A DNA stretch of 64,000 nt. Source: Pseudomonadota bacterium (GTDB taxonomy: Bacteria; Pseudomonadota; Gammaproteobacteria; Burkholderiales; Gallionellaceae). Location of the stretch: the NCBI GenBank assembly GCA_021787435.1, contig JAJYLY010000009.1, forward strand, positions 28,865 to 92,864, read 5' to 3'. Positions 28,213 through 41,370 of the stretch are shown here, one piece after another. The position numbers and the translations under genes are program-made. A model generated the notes under the pieces. That model did no database searches and was not told the origin of the DNA. It saw nothing but the letters and a program-made list of their open reading frames with translations. Each line of letters starts with the position of its first letter. The first letter of the stretch is position 1.

Positions 28213-29154
28213 TTACAGCCAGACAACGCATTTTGTTGCGATGTGTTTTTGCAAGATGCGTTCGAAATGTCCCGGGTCATGCGCATGGGTCAGATCGCCA
28301 TCGCGCGGCAGGTGAAGGTCGAAAAGGCGCGAGAGCCAGAAGCGCAGTGCTGCCAGGCGCAACATCGATGGCCATGCCGAGGCCTCATTTTGTTCAAACG
28401 GGCGCACCCCATGATACGCCCGCAAAAATATCTGCGTGCGATCAACATCAAGGGTGGCATCGTTGTTCATGCACCAGTCGTTGACGGTGATCGCAACGTC
28501 ATACAACAGTGCATCGGTGCATGCGAAATAGAAATCGATCAGCCCGCCTATGCGGTCATCAAGCATCAGCACATTGTCACGGAACAGGTCTGCGTGTATC
28601 AGTCCCTGCGGCAAGCTAAGCAGCGCCTGCTCTGCGTGCAGCGCAACTTCACTTTTGAGCAATGCGGCCTGCCCGGTATTCAAGAACGGCATGACCTGCG
28701 GCGCGGTGATGTTGCGCCAGGATGCGCCTCGGGGATTGGGCATCATCTGCGAAAAACTCATGCCCGCGATGTGCATCTGTCCCAGCATGGCGCCCATCGC
28801 TTCACAGTGTGCGGCAGTAGGATGTGTGACGGACTTTCCCGCAAGGCGGCTGACGATGCAGGCAGGCCTGTTCTTCAGGATGCCCAGAAACTGGTTGTGG
28901 CGGTTTGCTACCGGTGCAGGGCAGGGTATGCCGTGTCGCGCCAGATGCGCCATCAAGTTGAGATAAAATGGCAATTCGTCGGCGCTGAGCTTTTCGAACA
29001 GCGTCAATACGAAACGGCCATTGCTGGTGGTAACGAAATAATTGGTGTTTTCAATGCCTGAGGCGATGCCCTGCAATTCCAGCAGCTGGCCCAGCGAATA
29101 ATCGCCAAGCCAGGCGGCAAGCTCACCCTCGGTGACGGTAGTGTAAACAGACAT
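28213..29154 (-). CDS. thrB: Homoserine kinase, APH-fold type (ThrB II)
   Basis: 313 residues. Phosphorylates homoserine in threonine synthesis. It is not the GHMP-type ThrB: it has the aminoglycoside-phosphotransferase fold with GIASGIENTNYFVTT near the N-terminus, the catalytic LIHADLFRDNVLM (Asp/Asn) and metal-binding GGLIDFYFACTDALLYD. The distance to the downstream membrane-protein gene is 34 bases. The DUF2782 gene ends 3 bases upstream of the ATG. Confidence 0.94.
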   Translation of the reverse strand: MSVYTTVTEGELAAWLGDYSLGQLLELQGIASGIENTNYFVTTSNGRFVLTLFEKLSADELPFYLNLMAHLARHGIPCPAPVANRHNQFLGILKNRPACIVSRLAGKSVTHPTAAHCEAMGAMLGQMHIAGMSFSQMMPNPRGASWRNITAPQVMPFLNTGQAALLKSEVALHAEQALLSLPQGLIHADLFRDNVLMLDDRIGGLIDFYFACTDALLYDVAITVNDWCMNNDATLDVDRTQIFLRAYHGVRPFEQNEASAWPSMLRLAALRFWLSRLFDLHLPRDGDLTHAHDPGHFERILQKHIATKCVVWL

Positions 29155-29157
29155 GAG

Positions 29158-29514
29158 TCAGAACCGGTGTATCACCCATTGCGGAGGACGGAAACCGGTA
29201 TCCAGGCTTTCCTGGCGGGCGAATTTCCCATCGCCACGCTGGTCGACCAGGTAGTATGGCGGGCCGATCCTAGGTGTCACCTTGATCATGAACAGTCGGC
29301 CATTAGCGCGGTATTCCTCTATGGTCTGCTCGGTCTGTTTGATGATGGTCACTTCCGGCTCTTCAGCAGAAGGCTGATTTGCGGGGGGTTCTTTCGGTTC
29401 TTTTGCCGTGCCTTCTGGTGCGGGCGTGAATGTAGGGGGGGGCAGCGGTTCGGGTGTGGCGGCCAGCGCGGAAAGAGAAAACCCGCACAGCAGCAAAGTG
29501 GATAAGAGTCGCAT
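29158..29514 (-). CDS. DUF2782 exported protein
   Basis: 118 residues. Signal peptide MRLLSTLLLCGFSLSALAA, a Pro/Glu-rich linker, then the conserved DUF2782 domain: PEVTIIKQTEQTIEEYRANG, MIKVTPRIGPPYYLVDQ and a C-terminal PPQWVIHRF. The Met at 29514 is chosen because it begins the signal peptide; upstream in-frame Mets add basic residues without homology. The function is unknown; the gene regularly accompanies thrB and polA in betaproteobacteria. Confidence 0.85.
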   Translation of the reverse strand: MRLLSTLLLCGFSLSALAATPEPLPPPTFTPAPEGTAKEPKEPPANQPSAEEPEVTIIKQTEQTIEEYRANGRLFMIKVTPRIGPPYYLVDQRGDGKFARQESLDTGFRPPQWVIHRF

Positions 29515-29557
29515 GATGGCGATGCCTGTAAGTTGTAAGGTGCGCATTCTAGCCGAT

Positions 29558-30274
29558 TTACAGGTAAAGCTGACGTTCGCGTTCCGCCTCGGTAGGCTCG
29601 AAGCCCGAGGACTCGTAATGCTTGAAGATCGCGTTGACGATTTCAACAGGGTTATCGATGAGCTGGATCAGATCGATGTCTCCCGGACTGATCATCTTTT
29701 CCTCCAGCAGCGATGTCTTGAACCAGTCTAGCATGCCGCCCCAGAATTTCGAGCCCACCAGGATGATGGGCATGCGCCGTGTCTTGCCGGTTTGCACAAG
29801 GGTCAGCGCCTCCATCAGTTCGTCCAGCGTGCCGTAGCCGCCAGGCATCACGACATACGCGTGAGCGAATTTCACAAACATCACTTTTCTGGCGAAAAAA
29901 TGCTGGAAAGACTGGCTGATGTTCTGGTATGGATTGTTGGATTGCTCGTGCGGCAGTTGAATGTTGAGGCCCACGCTGGGCGACTTCCCGTAGAACGCGC
30001 CCTTGTTGGCGGCTTCCATGATGCCGGGTCCGCCTCCCGAGATGACTGAGAAACCGGCATCGGAGAGCAGGCGCGAGATTTCCTCGCAAAGCTTGTAATA
30101 AGGATGGTCGGGTTTCATGCGCGCGCTGCCGAACACGCTGACTGCGGGGTGTATGTGCGCCAGACGGTCGGTGGCGGATACAAATTCTGACATAATGCCG
30201 AAAACGCGCCATGCCTCTTTCGCATCCCACGCTTCTGGGATATCGGATGAGGGCAGTTTTGGCGTATCGTTCAT
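29558..30274 (-). CDS. LOG-family Rossmann-fold nucleotidase (TIGR00730)
   Basis: 238 residues. Signature motifs SVISGGGPGIMEAANKGA and VMPGGYGTLDELMEALTLVQTGK identify the lysine-decarboxylase-like LOG family, which hydrolyses nucleoside monophosphates (cytokinin ribotides in plants, AMP/CMP in bacteria as PpnN-like). Start at 30274: this Met precedes a good match to the family length, and AAAGG lies upstream. An open frame extends 42 residues farther into the polA promoter region without homology. It is divergent from polA. Confidence 0.9.
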   Translation of the reverse strand: MNDTPKLPSSDIPEAWDAKEAWRVFGIMSEFVSATDRLAHIHPAVSVFGSARMKPDHPYYKLCEEISRLLSDAGFSVISGGGPGIMEAANKGAFYGKSPSVGLNIQLPHEQSNNPYQNISQSFQHFFARKVMFVKFAHAYVVMPGGYGTLDELMEALTLVQTGKTRRMPIILVGSKFWGGMLDWFKTSLLEEKMISPGDIDLIQLIDNPVEIVNAIFKHYESSGFEPTEAERERQLYL

Positions 30275-30299
30275 GTAAGCACCTTTAATAGTGATCCAA

Positions 30300-33074
30300 A
30301 TGAGTTCAGATAAAACTTTGCTTCTGGTTGACGGTTCTTCCTTTTTATACCGCGCTTTCCATGCGATGCCAGATCTGCGCAACCGCCAGGGGGAACCCAC
30401 CGGTGCAGTTTATGGTGTGCTCAACATGTTGCGCCGCTTGCGGCAGGATTACCCCGCGGATTATAGCCTGTGCGTATTTGATGCAAAAGGAAAAACATTT
30501 CGCGACGACTGGTACCCGCAATACAAGGCCAACCGCCCGTCCATGCCCACTGATCTTGCAGAGCAGATCGAACCGTTGCATCAGGCTATTCAAGCCTCCG
30601 GCTGGAAAATCGCGAGTATAGACGGCGTTGAGGCGGACGATGTGATCGGCACGCTTGCAAAGCAGGCATCGGAAAATGGCGTACGCTGCATCATCGCAAC
30701 AGGCGACAAGGATCTTGCGCAGTTGGTGAATGAGCATGTCTGGCTAGTCAACACAATGAGCAATGAGGTTCTCGATGTGAATGGCGTGACAGCCAAGTTT
30801 GGCGTGCCACCCGAAAAGATTGTCGATCTTCTGACATTGACCGGCGATACGGTGGACAACGTGCCGGGCGTGGAAAAAGTCGGCCCCAAGACGGCGGTGA
30901 AGTGGCTGCAGCAGCACGGTACGTTGGACAATCTGATGCGCAATGCGGACACCGTCAGCGGTGTGGTGGGGGCCAACCTTCGGCGCGCACTGGACTGGCT
31001 GCCGATGGCGCGCCGCCTGATCACCGTGAAATGCGATGTGGACTTGCCGATGAGCTATGACGAATTGATTGCACCATTGCCCGACAAGGAAAATCTGGCG
31101 CGTTTGTATGAAAAGCTGGAATTCAAGACCTGGCTGCGCGAGCTGAATGCGGCCTCAAGCTCTCAGGGTGAAGTTAAAGAACGAGCTTTTCGATTTCCAC
31201 AAGAAAGTAATGAAACGACAACTGAAGAAGCTTCCCGCACCGACCGCAATAGCTATCAGGCCATATTGAATCATGGGCAGCTGGATGCGTGGCTTGAAAA
31301 AATTCTTGCCGCAGATCTCGTCTGTATGGATACAGAAACGACAGGACTCGATGTGATGGAAGCGCAACTGGTAGGCATTTCATTTGCGATCACGCCGCAC
31401 GAGGCGGCCTACCTGCCGCTGGCCCATGTCTATCCGGGGGTGCCGGATCAGCTTGATCGCGGCCAGACGCTGCTTAAATTAAAACCTTGGCTTGAGAGCG
31501 ATGTTCACAGGAAGGTAGGACAAAACCTGAAATACGACAAACACGTCTTCGCCAATCACGGCATCAGCCTTGCCGGCATACACGACGACACGCTGCTCGA
31601 ATCCTACGTGCTGGAGAGCCATAAGCCGCATGACATGGACAATTTGGCGCTGCGTCATCTCAATGTGAAGACCATCAGCTTTACCGATGTGGCAGGCAAG
31701 GGTGCCAAGCAGATCAGTTTCGACCAAGTCGATCTTGATACCGCGACGCACTACGCGGCTGAGGACGCAGATATCACGCTGCAGCTGCACAGAAAACTTG
31801 CGCCGCAAATTGAAACGCAAAAAGGCCCTTCGACTGAGCTCAGGACAGGCTTGCAATATGTGTATCGTGAAATCGAGCTGCCTGCAATGCATGTGCTCTA
31901 CACGATGGAGCGCAACGGCGTGCTGCTCGACTGCGATCTGTTGCATGTACAGAGTCATGAGCTGGGCGCAAAGCTGGTCGACCTTGAATCGCGCGCCTTT
32001 GCAGCGGCAGAGCAGCCTTTCAATCTCAACTCGCCAAAGCAGATACAGGAAATATTGTTTGACAAGCTGAAGCTGCCGGTGAAGAAAAAGACGCCGAGCG
32101 GCGCGCCCTCTACAGACGAGGAGGTATTGCAGGAACTCGCACTCGATTATCCTTTGCCAAAATTATTGCTTGAATACCGCGGCATGTCGAAACTCAAATC
32201 GACCTATACCGACAAGCTGCCGAAAATGGTGAATCGTCATACGGGCCGTGTGCATACCAGCTATTCGCAGGCAGTGGCAGTCACGGGGCGTCTGGCTTCC
32301 AGCGACCCCAATCTGCAGAATATTCCGATCAGAAGCCCCGAGGGACGCCGCATCCGCGAGGCCTTTATTGCTCCTCCCGGCTGCAGCATCGTGGCGGCTG
32401 ACTATTCGCAGATCGAACTTCGCATCATGGCGCACTTGTCTGGCGATGCGGGACTGCTCAATGCCTTTGCCAACAACGAGGATGTGCATCGCGCAACTGC
32501 CGCCGAAATTTTCATGGTCCAGCCAGGTGACGTGACTTCCGAACAGCGCCGCTATGCGAAGGTGATCAACTTCGGGTTGATCTACGGCATGTCTGCCTTC
32601 GGCCTTGCAAAGCAGCTGAATGTGGAGCGCGGTGCCGCGCAGGCTTATATCGACCGGTATTTTGCGCGCTACCCCGGCGTGAAGAGCTACATGGACAGCA
32701 CGCGCTTGCAGGCGAAGGAACAGGGTTATGTCGAAACCGTTTTCGGCCGCAGGCTATGGTTACCGGATATCAACAGCAGCAACGGCATGAGGCGGCAGGG
32801 AGCGGAGCGCGCCGCGATCAACGCACCGATGCAGGGCACAGCCGCAGACCTCATCAAGCTTGCGATGATTAAAGTGCAGCAATGGATCGAGACTGAAAAA
32901 CTGAAGAGCCGTCTGATCATGCAGGTGCACGATGAACTGGTGCTGGAAGTGCCGGAAGACGAATTGCATCTGGTGAAGGAGTCGCTGCCGCATCTGATGT
33001 GCACTGTAGCCGATCTGCATGTTCCTTTGCTAGTCGAACTTGGCTCAGGAAAGAACTGGGACGAGGCGCATTAG
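30300..33074 (+). CDS. polA: DNA polymerase I
   Basis: 924 residues. 5'-3' exonuclease domain (1-290; LLLVDGSSFLYRAFHA, IDGVEADDVIG), a 3'-5' exonuclease domain with intact active site (CMDTETTGLDVMEA, GQNLKYDKHV, YAAEDADITLQLH), and the polymerase domain with YSQIELRIMAHLSGD, RRYAKVINFGLIYGMSAFGLAKQL and VHDELVLEV. ATG 30300 is chosen; GTG 30291 is the alternative. An extra stretch (KGPSTELRTG) between the 3'-5' exonuclease and polymerase domains is encoded by a dispersed-type palindrome at 31824-31852. Confidence 0.96.
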   Translation: MSSDKTLLLVDGSSFLYRAFHAMPDLRNRQGEPTGAVYGVLNMLRRLRQDYPADYSLCVFDAKGKTFRDDWYPQYKANRPSMPTDLAEQIEPLHQAIQASGWKIASIDGVEADDVIGTLAKQASENGVRCIIATGDKDLAQLVNEHVWLVNTMSNEVLDVNGVTAKFGVPPEKIVDLLTLTGDTVDNVPGVEKVGPKTAVKWLQQHGTLDNLMRNADTVSGVVGANLRRALDWLPMARRLITVKCDVDLPMSYDELIAPLPDKENLARLYEKLEFKTWLRELNAASSSQGEVKERAFRFPQESNETTTEEASRTDRNSYQAILNHGQLDAWLEKILAADLVCMDTETTGLDVMEAQLVGISFAITPHEAAYLPLAHVYPGVPDQLDRGQTLLKLKPWLESDVHRKVGQNLKYDKHVFANHGISLAGIHDDTLLESYVLESHKPHDMDNLALRHLNVKTISFTDVAGKGAKQISFDQVDLDTATHYAAEDADITLQLHRKLAPQIETQKGPSTELRTGLQYVYREIELPAMHVLYTMERNGVLLDCDLLHVQSHELGAKLVDLESRAFAAAEQPFNLNSPKQIQEILFDKLKLPVKKKTPSGAPSTDEEVLQELALDYPLPKLLLEYRGMSKLKSTYTDKLPKMVNRHTGRVHTSYSQAVAVTGRLASSDPNLQNIPIRSPEGRRIREAFIAPPGCSIVAADYSQIELRIMAHLSGDAGLLNAFANNEDVHRATAAEIFMVQPGDVTSEQRRYAKVINFGLIYGMSAFGLAKQLNVERGAAQAYIDRYFARYPGVKSYMDSTRLQAKEQGYVETVFGRRLWLPDINSSNGMRRQGAERAAINAPMQGTAADLIKLAMIKVQQWIETEKLKSRLIMQVHDELVLEVPEDELHLVKESLPHLMCTVADLHVPLLVELGSGKNWDEAH
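31824..31852. repeat. CTGAGCTCAG palindromic repeat inside polA
   Basis: A 29-base segment centred on the perfect palindrome CTGAGCTCAG (31834-31843) and flanked by CCTTCGA and GGACAGG. The same kind of unit (CCTTCGACxxAGCTCAGGxCAGG) is, from memory, a widespread dispersed repeat in environmental bacterial genomes, usually between genes. Here it is in frame in a domain linker. Confidence 0.6.
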
Positions 33075-33543
33075 CGATGCATTAGCCATCTGTGAAGGCG
33101 TGCTGTTCGGCCTTTTCGGCCAATTACTCATCCATTGAAATCCGGCAGCGCTGCCTAGCAAAGCAGATATCAATATTGCTTTCAGCGATTGATTTAACCA
33201 GACCTAATTGTCAGAGGCCTTTGAGGTTTCATCATCAGAACTATCCTTTGATGTGCAAACTTCATGATTACCGCTGATTAACTAGACACTTTTTCTCTTC
33301 AAAGTATGTCCGCTTTTGGGGCAAAACCGAAATAATTGTGAGGTCTGACGACAGTCAGCAAAGGTCGAGATTCATCGACAAAAAGCGTATATCATTTTAT
33401 CTGATCTTGTTTGATGCAAATCCAGACCAGCCTACAATTTCGAATGGCTTGCAATTTGGTGACGCTAAGTCTAACTCAATGGTATGGGATGCGCTTACAT
33501 TGCAATGCTTGCCAAATTTTGCCAATTATTATAAATTTCGCAC
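33075..33543. other. About 470-bp non-coding spacer after polA
   Basis: No conserved gene was recognised. Composition is more AT-rich than the flanks. Open frames here (for example 33338-33547) show no family features. No clear terminator was found. The right end holds the parD promoter/operator region. Confidence 0.5.
33509..33535 (+). promoter_or_regulatory. Direct repeat and -10-like box upstream of parD
   Basis: TTGCCAA occurs at 33509-33515 and 33519-33525, ten bases apart (one helical turn), followed by TATAAA at 33530-33535. The first copy could serve as -35 (spacing 15). Ribbon-helix-helix antitoxins bind such repeats to autoregulate. The predicted transcript would start very near the ATG. 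Confidence 0.35.
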
Positions 33544-33789
33544 ATGACAACGATGAATATTTCTCTTCCGGATGCGCTCAAGCAGTTCGTGGACTCGCAG
33601 GTCGCCACGGCAGGTTATGGCACGTCCAGCGAATACGTGCGGCAGTTGATCCGCCGTGACCAGGAACGCGAGCAGTTGCGCAACTTGTTGCTGATAGGTG
33701 CTCAGTCAGCGCCATCCGGTCTTGCTGACGATGTCTACTTTGCCGGTTTGCGTTCCGGCATCAATAAGCCGCTCGCCGGTTCAGAGTGA
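33544..33789 (+). CDS. parD: ParD-type antitoxin (ribbon-helix-helix)
   Basis: 81 residues. N-terminal MTTMNISLPDALKQFVDSQV and GYGTSSEYVRQLIRRD form the ribbon-helix-helix DNA-binding domain of the ParD/CopG type. The C-terminal tail (SGLADDVYFAGLRSGI) would bind the toxin. The stop overlaps the GTG start of parE (GTGA), the normal coupling in parDE modules. Confidence 0.88.
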   Translation: MTTMNISLPDALKQFVDSQVATAGYGTSSEYVRQLIRRDQEREQLRNLLLIGAQSAPSGLADDVYFAGLRSGINKPLAGSE

Positions 33790-34101
33790 AGCCACTTGTT
33801 CGCCGCAAGCGTGCAGACAAGGATGTCGAAGCGGCAATCAGATATTTTCTGAAGGGGTCGCCGGCAGTTGCATTGGGATTCGTTAATGCGCTGGAACAAA
33901 CCTATCGCCAGATTCAGCATTGCCCGGCTATCGGTTCCACGCGTTACGCGCACGAACTCAACTTGCCTGGTTTTAAGATTCAGGCAGTGCAAACGTTTTC
34001 CCTATCTGGCGTTTTATGTCGAGGGTGCGCATCAGATCGACATCTGGCGCGTGCTGCACGGCAGTCGAGATATCCCTGGGTGGCTTCAGAATGAAGCTTA
34101 A
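33786..34101 (+). pseudogene. parE: ParE toxin gene with an internal frameshift
   Basis: From the GTG at 33786 the first frame encodes ParE-like sequence up to about HELNLPGFKIQAV. The continuation (KRFPYLAFYVEGAHQIDIW, then RVLHGSRDIPGWLQNEA) is found in the next frame, ending at 34101. One extra base near 33990 explains the switch. In the original frame the protein ends at 34094 with an unrelated tail (SRYPWVASE). The antitoxin gene is intact. Either the toxin is inactivated or the base is a sequencing or assembly error; programmed frameshifting is unlikely because no slippery heptamer is evident. Confidence 0.82.
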
Positions 34102-34176
34102 GGGTAAAACAGCGGGAAAACATGAAGACATGAGGTATGATCCGGAAATCATTCACAACTGACGGGGAGAATTGAA

Positions 34177-34590
34177 ATGGGACTTTTTGACTCAATCGTA
34201 GCGCAGGCTGAAGGTGCGTTGAGCAATGCGATCGAAGGGGCGCACCCCGGACTGGTAGAGGAAGTCACTGGATTGATCAACGGCTCTGGCGGGCTGGAGA
34301 ATCTGGTTTCCACTTTCCGTGAAAAGGGGCTTGGGGATGCTGTCTCATCCTGGATCGGGACCGGACAGAACCTGCCCATCTCCAGCGAACAATTGCAGTC
34401 GGTGCTGGGGAACGAGAAGGTCGAGGCCATTGCGCAGAAACTGGGACTGTCCACTTCGGATGTGGCGCAGAAACTGACTGCGCTGTTGCCGCAGGTGATC
34501 GACAAGCTCACGCCGGACGGGCAGTTGCCTGAAAATAACCTGCTGGAGCAAGGTCTGGCCCTTTTGAAAGGGCTGGGCGGGAATGCCTGA
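34177..34590 (+). CDS. YidB/DUF937 family protein
   Basis: 137 residues, no signal peptide. Begins MGLFDSIVAQAEGALSNAIEG and ends with LLPQVIDKLTPDGQLPENNLLEQGLALLKGL, the C-terminal signature of the DUF937/YidB family. GLGDAVSSWIGTGQNLPIS and the LGLSTSDVAQKLTALLPQ helix are typical. The function is unknown. A GGGGAGA Shine-Dalgarno precedes the ATG. Confidence 0.87.
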   Translation: MGLFDSIVAQAEGALSNAIEGAHPGLVEEVTGLINGSGGLENLVSTFREKGLGDAVSSWIGTGQNLPISSEQLQSVLGNEKVEAIAQKLGLSTSDVAQKLTALLPQVIDKLTPDGQLPENNLLEQGLALLKGLGGNA

Positions 34591-34608
34591 TCGCCTGGAC
34601 GAGTTGGG

Positions 34609-34866
34609 CTACATTGAATTCCATTTTATGCAATAACTGTTGGGAGATATTTCATCGTCCCCTGGAATCACCCTGCAGCGGCCCGCATCTTTGTTGCCGG
34701 GAATGAATTCAAGGCAGCTTGCGCAGCTCATGTCGCCCTTGGGCGCGCTCTGGTATTTGAATTCCGCGCGCAGGCTTGGGTTGGTTTGCGCGCCTGCCTC
34801 CTGAATGGTCAGAAAGAGCGGCAGGAGCGCTGATATCTTTAGAAATTTCCGGCGTGTCGTATTCAT
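34609..34866 (-). CDS. Tat-exported high-potential iron-sulfur protein (HiPIP-like)
   Basis: 85 residues. A twin-arginine leader (TTRRKFLKISALLPLFL) is followed by a short mature domain with four Cys at 48, 51, 64 and 79 (SCASCLEF, GRCRVIPG, SYCIKW). This is the C-x2-C-x12-C-x14-C layout of HiPIPs, which carry one 4Fe-4S cluster and ferry electrons in the periplasm. In iron- and sulfur-oxidising bacteria HiPIPs such as Iro act in electron transfer. It is convergent with the DUF937 gene and 17 bases downstream of acs in the same direction, so it may be read from the acs transcript. Confidence 0.83.
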   Translation of the reverse strand: MNTTRRKFLKISALLPLFLTIQEAGAQTNPSLRAEFKYQSAPKGDMSCASCLEFIPGNKDAGRCRVIPGDDEISPNSYCIKWNSM

Positions 34867-34883
34867 TGTGACGAAGCCTGCGG

Positions 34884-36851
<1,968 letters not shown>

Positions 36852-36980
36852 ATCGACTCCTAGGGCTGAACTGAAGTTCGATGGTAGTTTTTTTAGGCAC
36901 TGCCTGTCAATCGCCAGCAGGCGGTTTGCCGCCACAGGAAGATGCTGAGTGCCTGATAAGGATGCGTTCTGCAGTCGTAG

Positions 36981-38672
<1,692 letters not shown>

Positions 38673-38715
38673 TAAAAGACATGTGTGCCAAAGCGGCACA
38701 ACCTAAGGTGATCTT

Positions 38716-39567
38716 GTGAAATTATGTAACTATGAAGTCGGGCTGAACCGCCCTTTATTCCTGATCGCAGGCCCGTGCGTGATCGAGTCGCACCAGATGG
38801 CGATGGATACTGCAGCCGCGCTGCAGGAAATTTGCCGCGAATTGAACTTGCCATTCATTTACAAGTCATCCTACGATAAGGCCAACCGCAGCTCCGGAAA
38901 ATCGTTTCGCGGTTTCGGCATGGATGCGGGACTAAAAATATTGAGTGAGGTCAAATCTCAGCTTGGCGTACCGGTGCTGACCGATGTGCACAGCATCGAG
39001 GAAATCGAACCCGTTGCATCGGTGGTCGACGTATTGCAGACCCCGGCTTTCCTGTGCCGGCAGACCGATTTCATCCATGCAGTGGCAAGTTCTGGCAAGC
39101 CGGTGAACATCAAGAAGGGGCAGTTTTTGTCTCCTTGGGACATGCAGAACGTGGTCGAGAAGGCGAAGGATGCAAGCGGTCAGGATAACATTATGGTGTG
39201 CGAGCGCGGCGCGTCATTCGGCTATAACAACCTGGTGTCTGACATGCGGTCTCTTTCCGTGATGCGCAATACGGGATGTCCTGTGGTTTTCGATGCGACG
39301 CATTCGGTGCAACTGCCAGGAGGCCAGGGAACGGTGTCGGGTGGTCAACGCGAATTCGTGCCGGTGTTGGCGCGTGCCGCAGTCGCGGCAGGCATTTCCG
39401 GGCTCTTCATGGAAACGCATCCGAATCCTTCCAAGGCACTGTCGGACGGGCCGAATGCATTTCCGCTTGGCCATCTGAAGGCGCTGTTGAAAACCCTGAT
39501 GGTGCTTGACGATGCGGTCAAGCAGCAGGGATTGATAGAAGAGACGATAGATTTGAAGAATTGCTGA
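38716..39567 (+). CDS. kdsA: 3-deoxy-8-phosphooctulonate synthase
   Basis: 283 residues. Condenses PEP with arabinose 5-phosphate to KDO-8-phosphate for LPS. Motifs: [49 protein letters not shown] and [17 protein letters not shown]. The GTG start at 38716 is supported by AAGGT seven bases upstream and by the family N-terminus MKLCxxEVG. Confidence 0.96.
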   Translation: MKLCNYEVGLNRPLFLIAGPCVIESHQMAMDTAAALQEICRELNLPFIYKSSYDKANRSSGKSFRGFGMDAGLKILSEVKSQLGVPVLTDVHSIEEIEPVASVVDVLQTPAFLCRQTDFIHAVASSGKPVNIKKGQFLSPWDMQNVVEKAKDASGQDNIMVCERGASFGYNNLVSDMRSLSVMRNTGCPVVFDATHSVQLPGGQGTVSGGQREFVPVLARAAVAAGISGLFMETHPNPSKALSDGPNAFPLGHLKALLKTLMVLDDAVKQQGLIEETIDLKNC

Positions 39568-39635
39568 TTGCTGGAAATTCTGCGTGATTGGCTGTTTGGT
39601 TTGCGAAATTTTGATTTGATAAAAAATAAGGATAA

Positions 39636-40922
<1,287 letters not shown>

Positions 40923-40951
40923 GTTGTACAAAGTCTGGAAACTGGATATTT

Positions 40952-40980
40952 GCCTCGGGCCCAGCTCCGGGGCGTTTTTT
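40952..40980 (+). terminator. Rho-independent terminator after eno
   Basis: Stem GCCTCGG / CCGGGGC (seven pairs, one G-U) with an eight-base loop, followed by GTTTTTTT. It lies 30 bases past the eno stop and 34 bases before ftsB, so ftsB may be expressed by read-through or its own promoter. Confidence 0.8.
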
Positions 40981-41013
40981 TGCAGGCCTTGCTGAAACGA
41001 AGTTCCAAGACCC

Positions 41014-41370
41014 ATGAAAATCGTCACGTTGATCCTGATTTTTCTGCTGCTGCTGTTGCAGTACCCGCTCTGGCTGGGGCGCGGAGGCTGGCTGCGTGTG
41101 TGGGACCTGCATCGTCAGGTTGAAGCTCAGCAGCAGGTCAATGCGCAGACTGCTGCGCGCAACGCAACGCTCGATGCAGAAGTACGCGACTTGAAACAAG
41201 GCACCGAGGCGATCGAAGAGCGCGCGCGCAATGATCTGGGGATGGTCAAGAAAGACGAAGTGTTTTACCAGATTCTCGATGATACCGCTGCGGCATCGTC
41301 TGTTGCGCAGGTCAAACCGGAAGCTAATAACCCAGTGCCCTTGCGCCCTGATAAAAAGCAAAACTGGTAA
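41014..41370 (+). CDS. ftsB: Cell division protein FtsB
   Basis: 118 residues. One N-terminal TM helix (VTLILIFLLLLLQYPLWL) followed by a periplasmic coiled coil (LHRQVEAQQQVNAQTAARNA, EVRDLKQGTEAIEERARNDLG) and the family block LGMVKKDEVFYQ. It is part of the FtsQBL divisome complex. The position after eno is conserved. Its last 47 bases overlap feoB on the other strand. Confidence 0.94.
   Translation: MKIVTLILIFLLLLLQYPLWLGRGGWLRVWDLHRQVEAQQQVNAQTAARNATLDAEVRDLKQGTEAIEERARNDLGMVKKDEVFYQILDDTAAASSVAQVKPEANNPVPLRPDKKQNW

Noticed and set aside
33338..33547. 69-codon frame before parD
   Set aside because: No ribosome site or homology; overlaps the presumed operator and the parD start.
33990..33991. 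Programmed frameshift in parE
   Set aside because: No slippery heptamer or downstream structure is evident; a mutation or sequence error is simpler.
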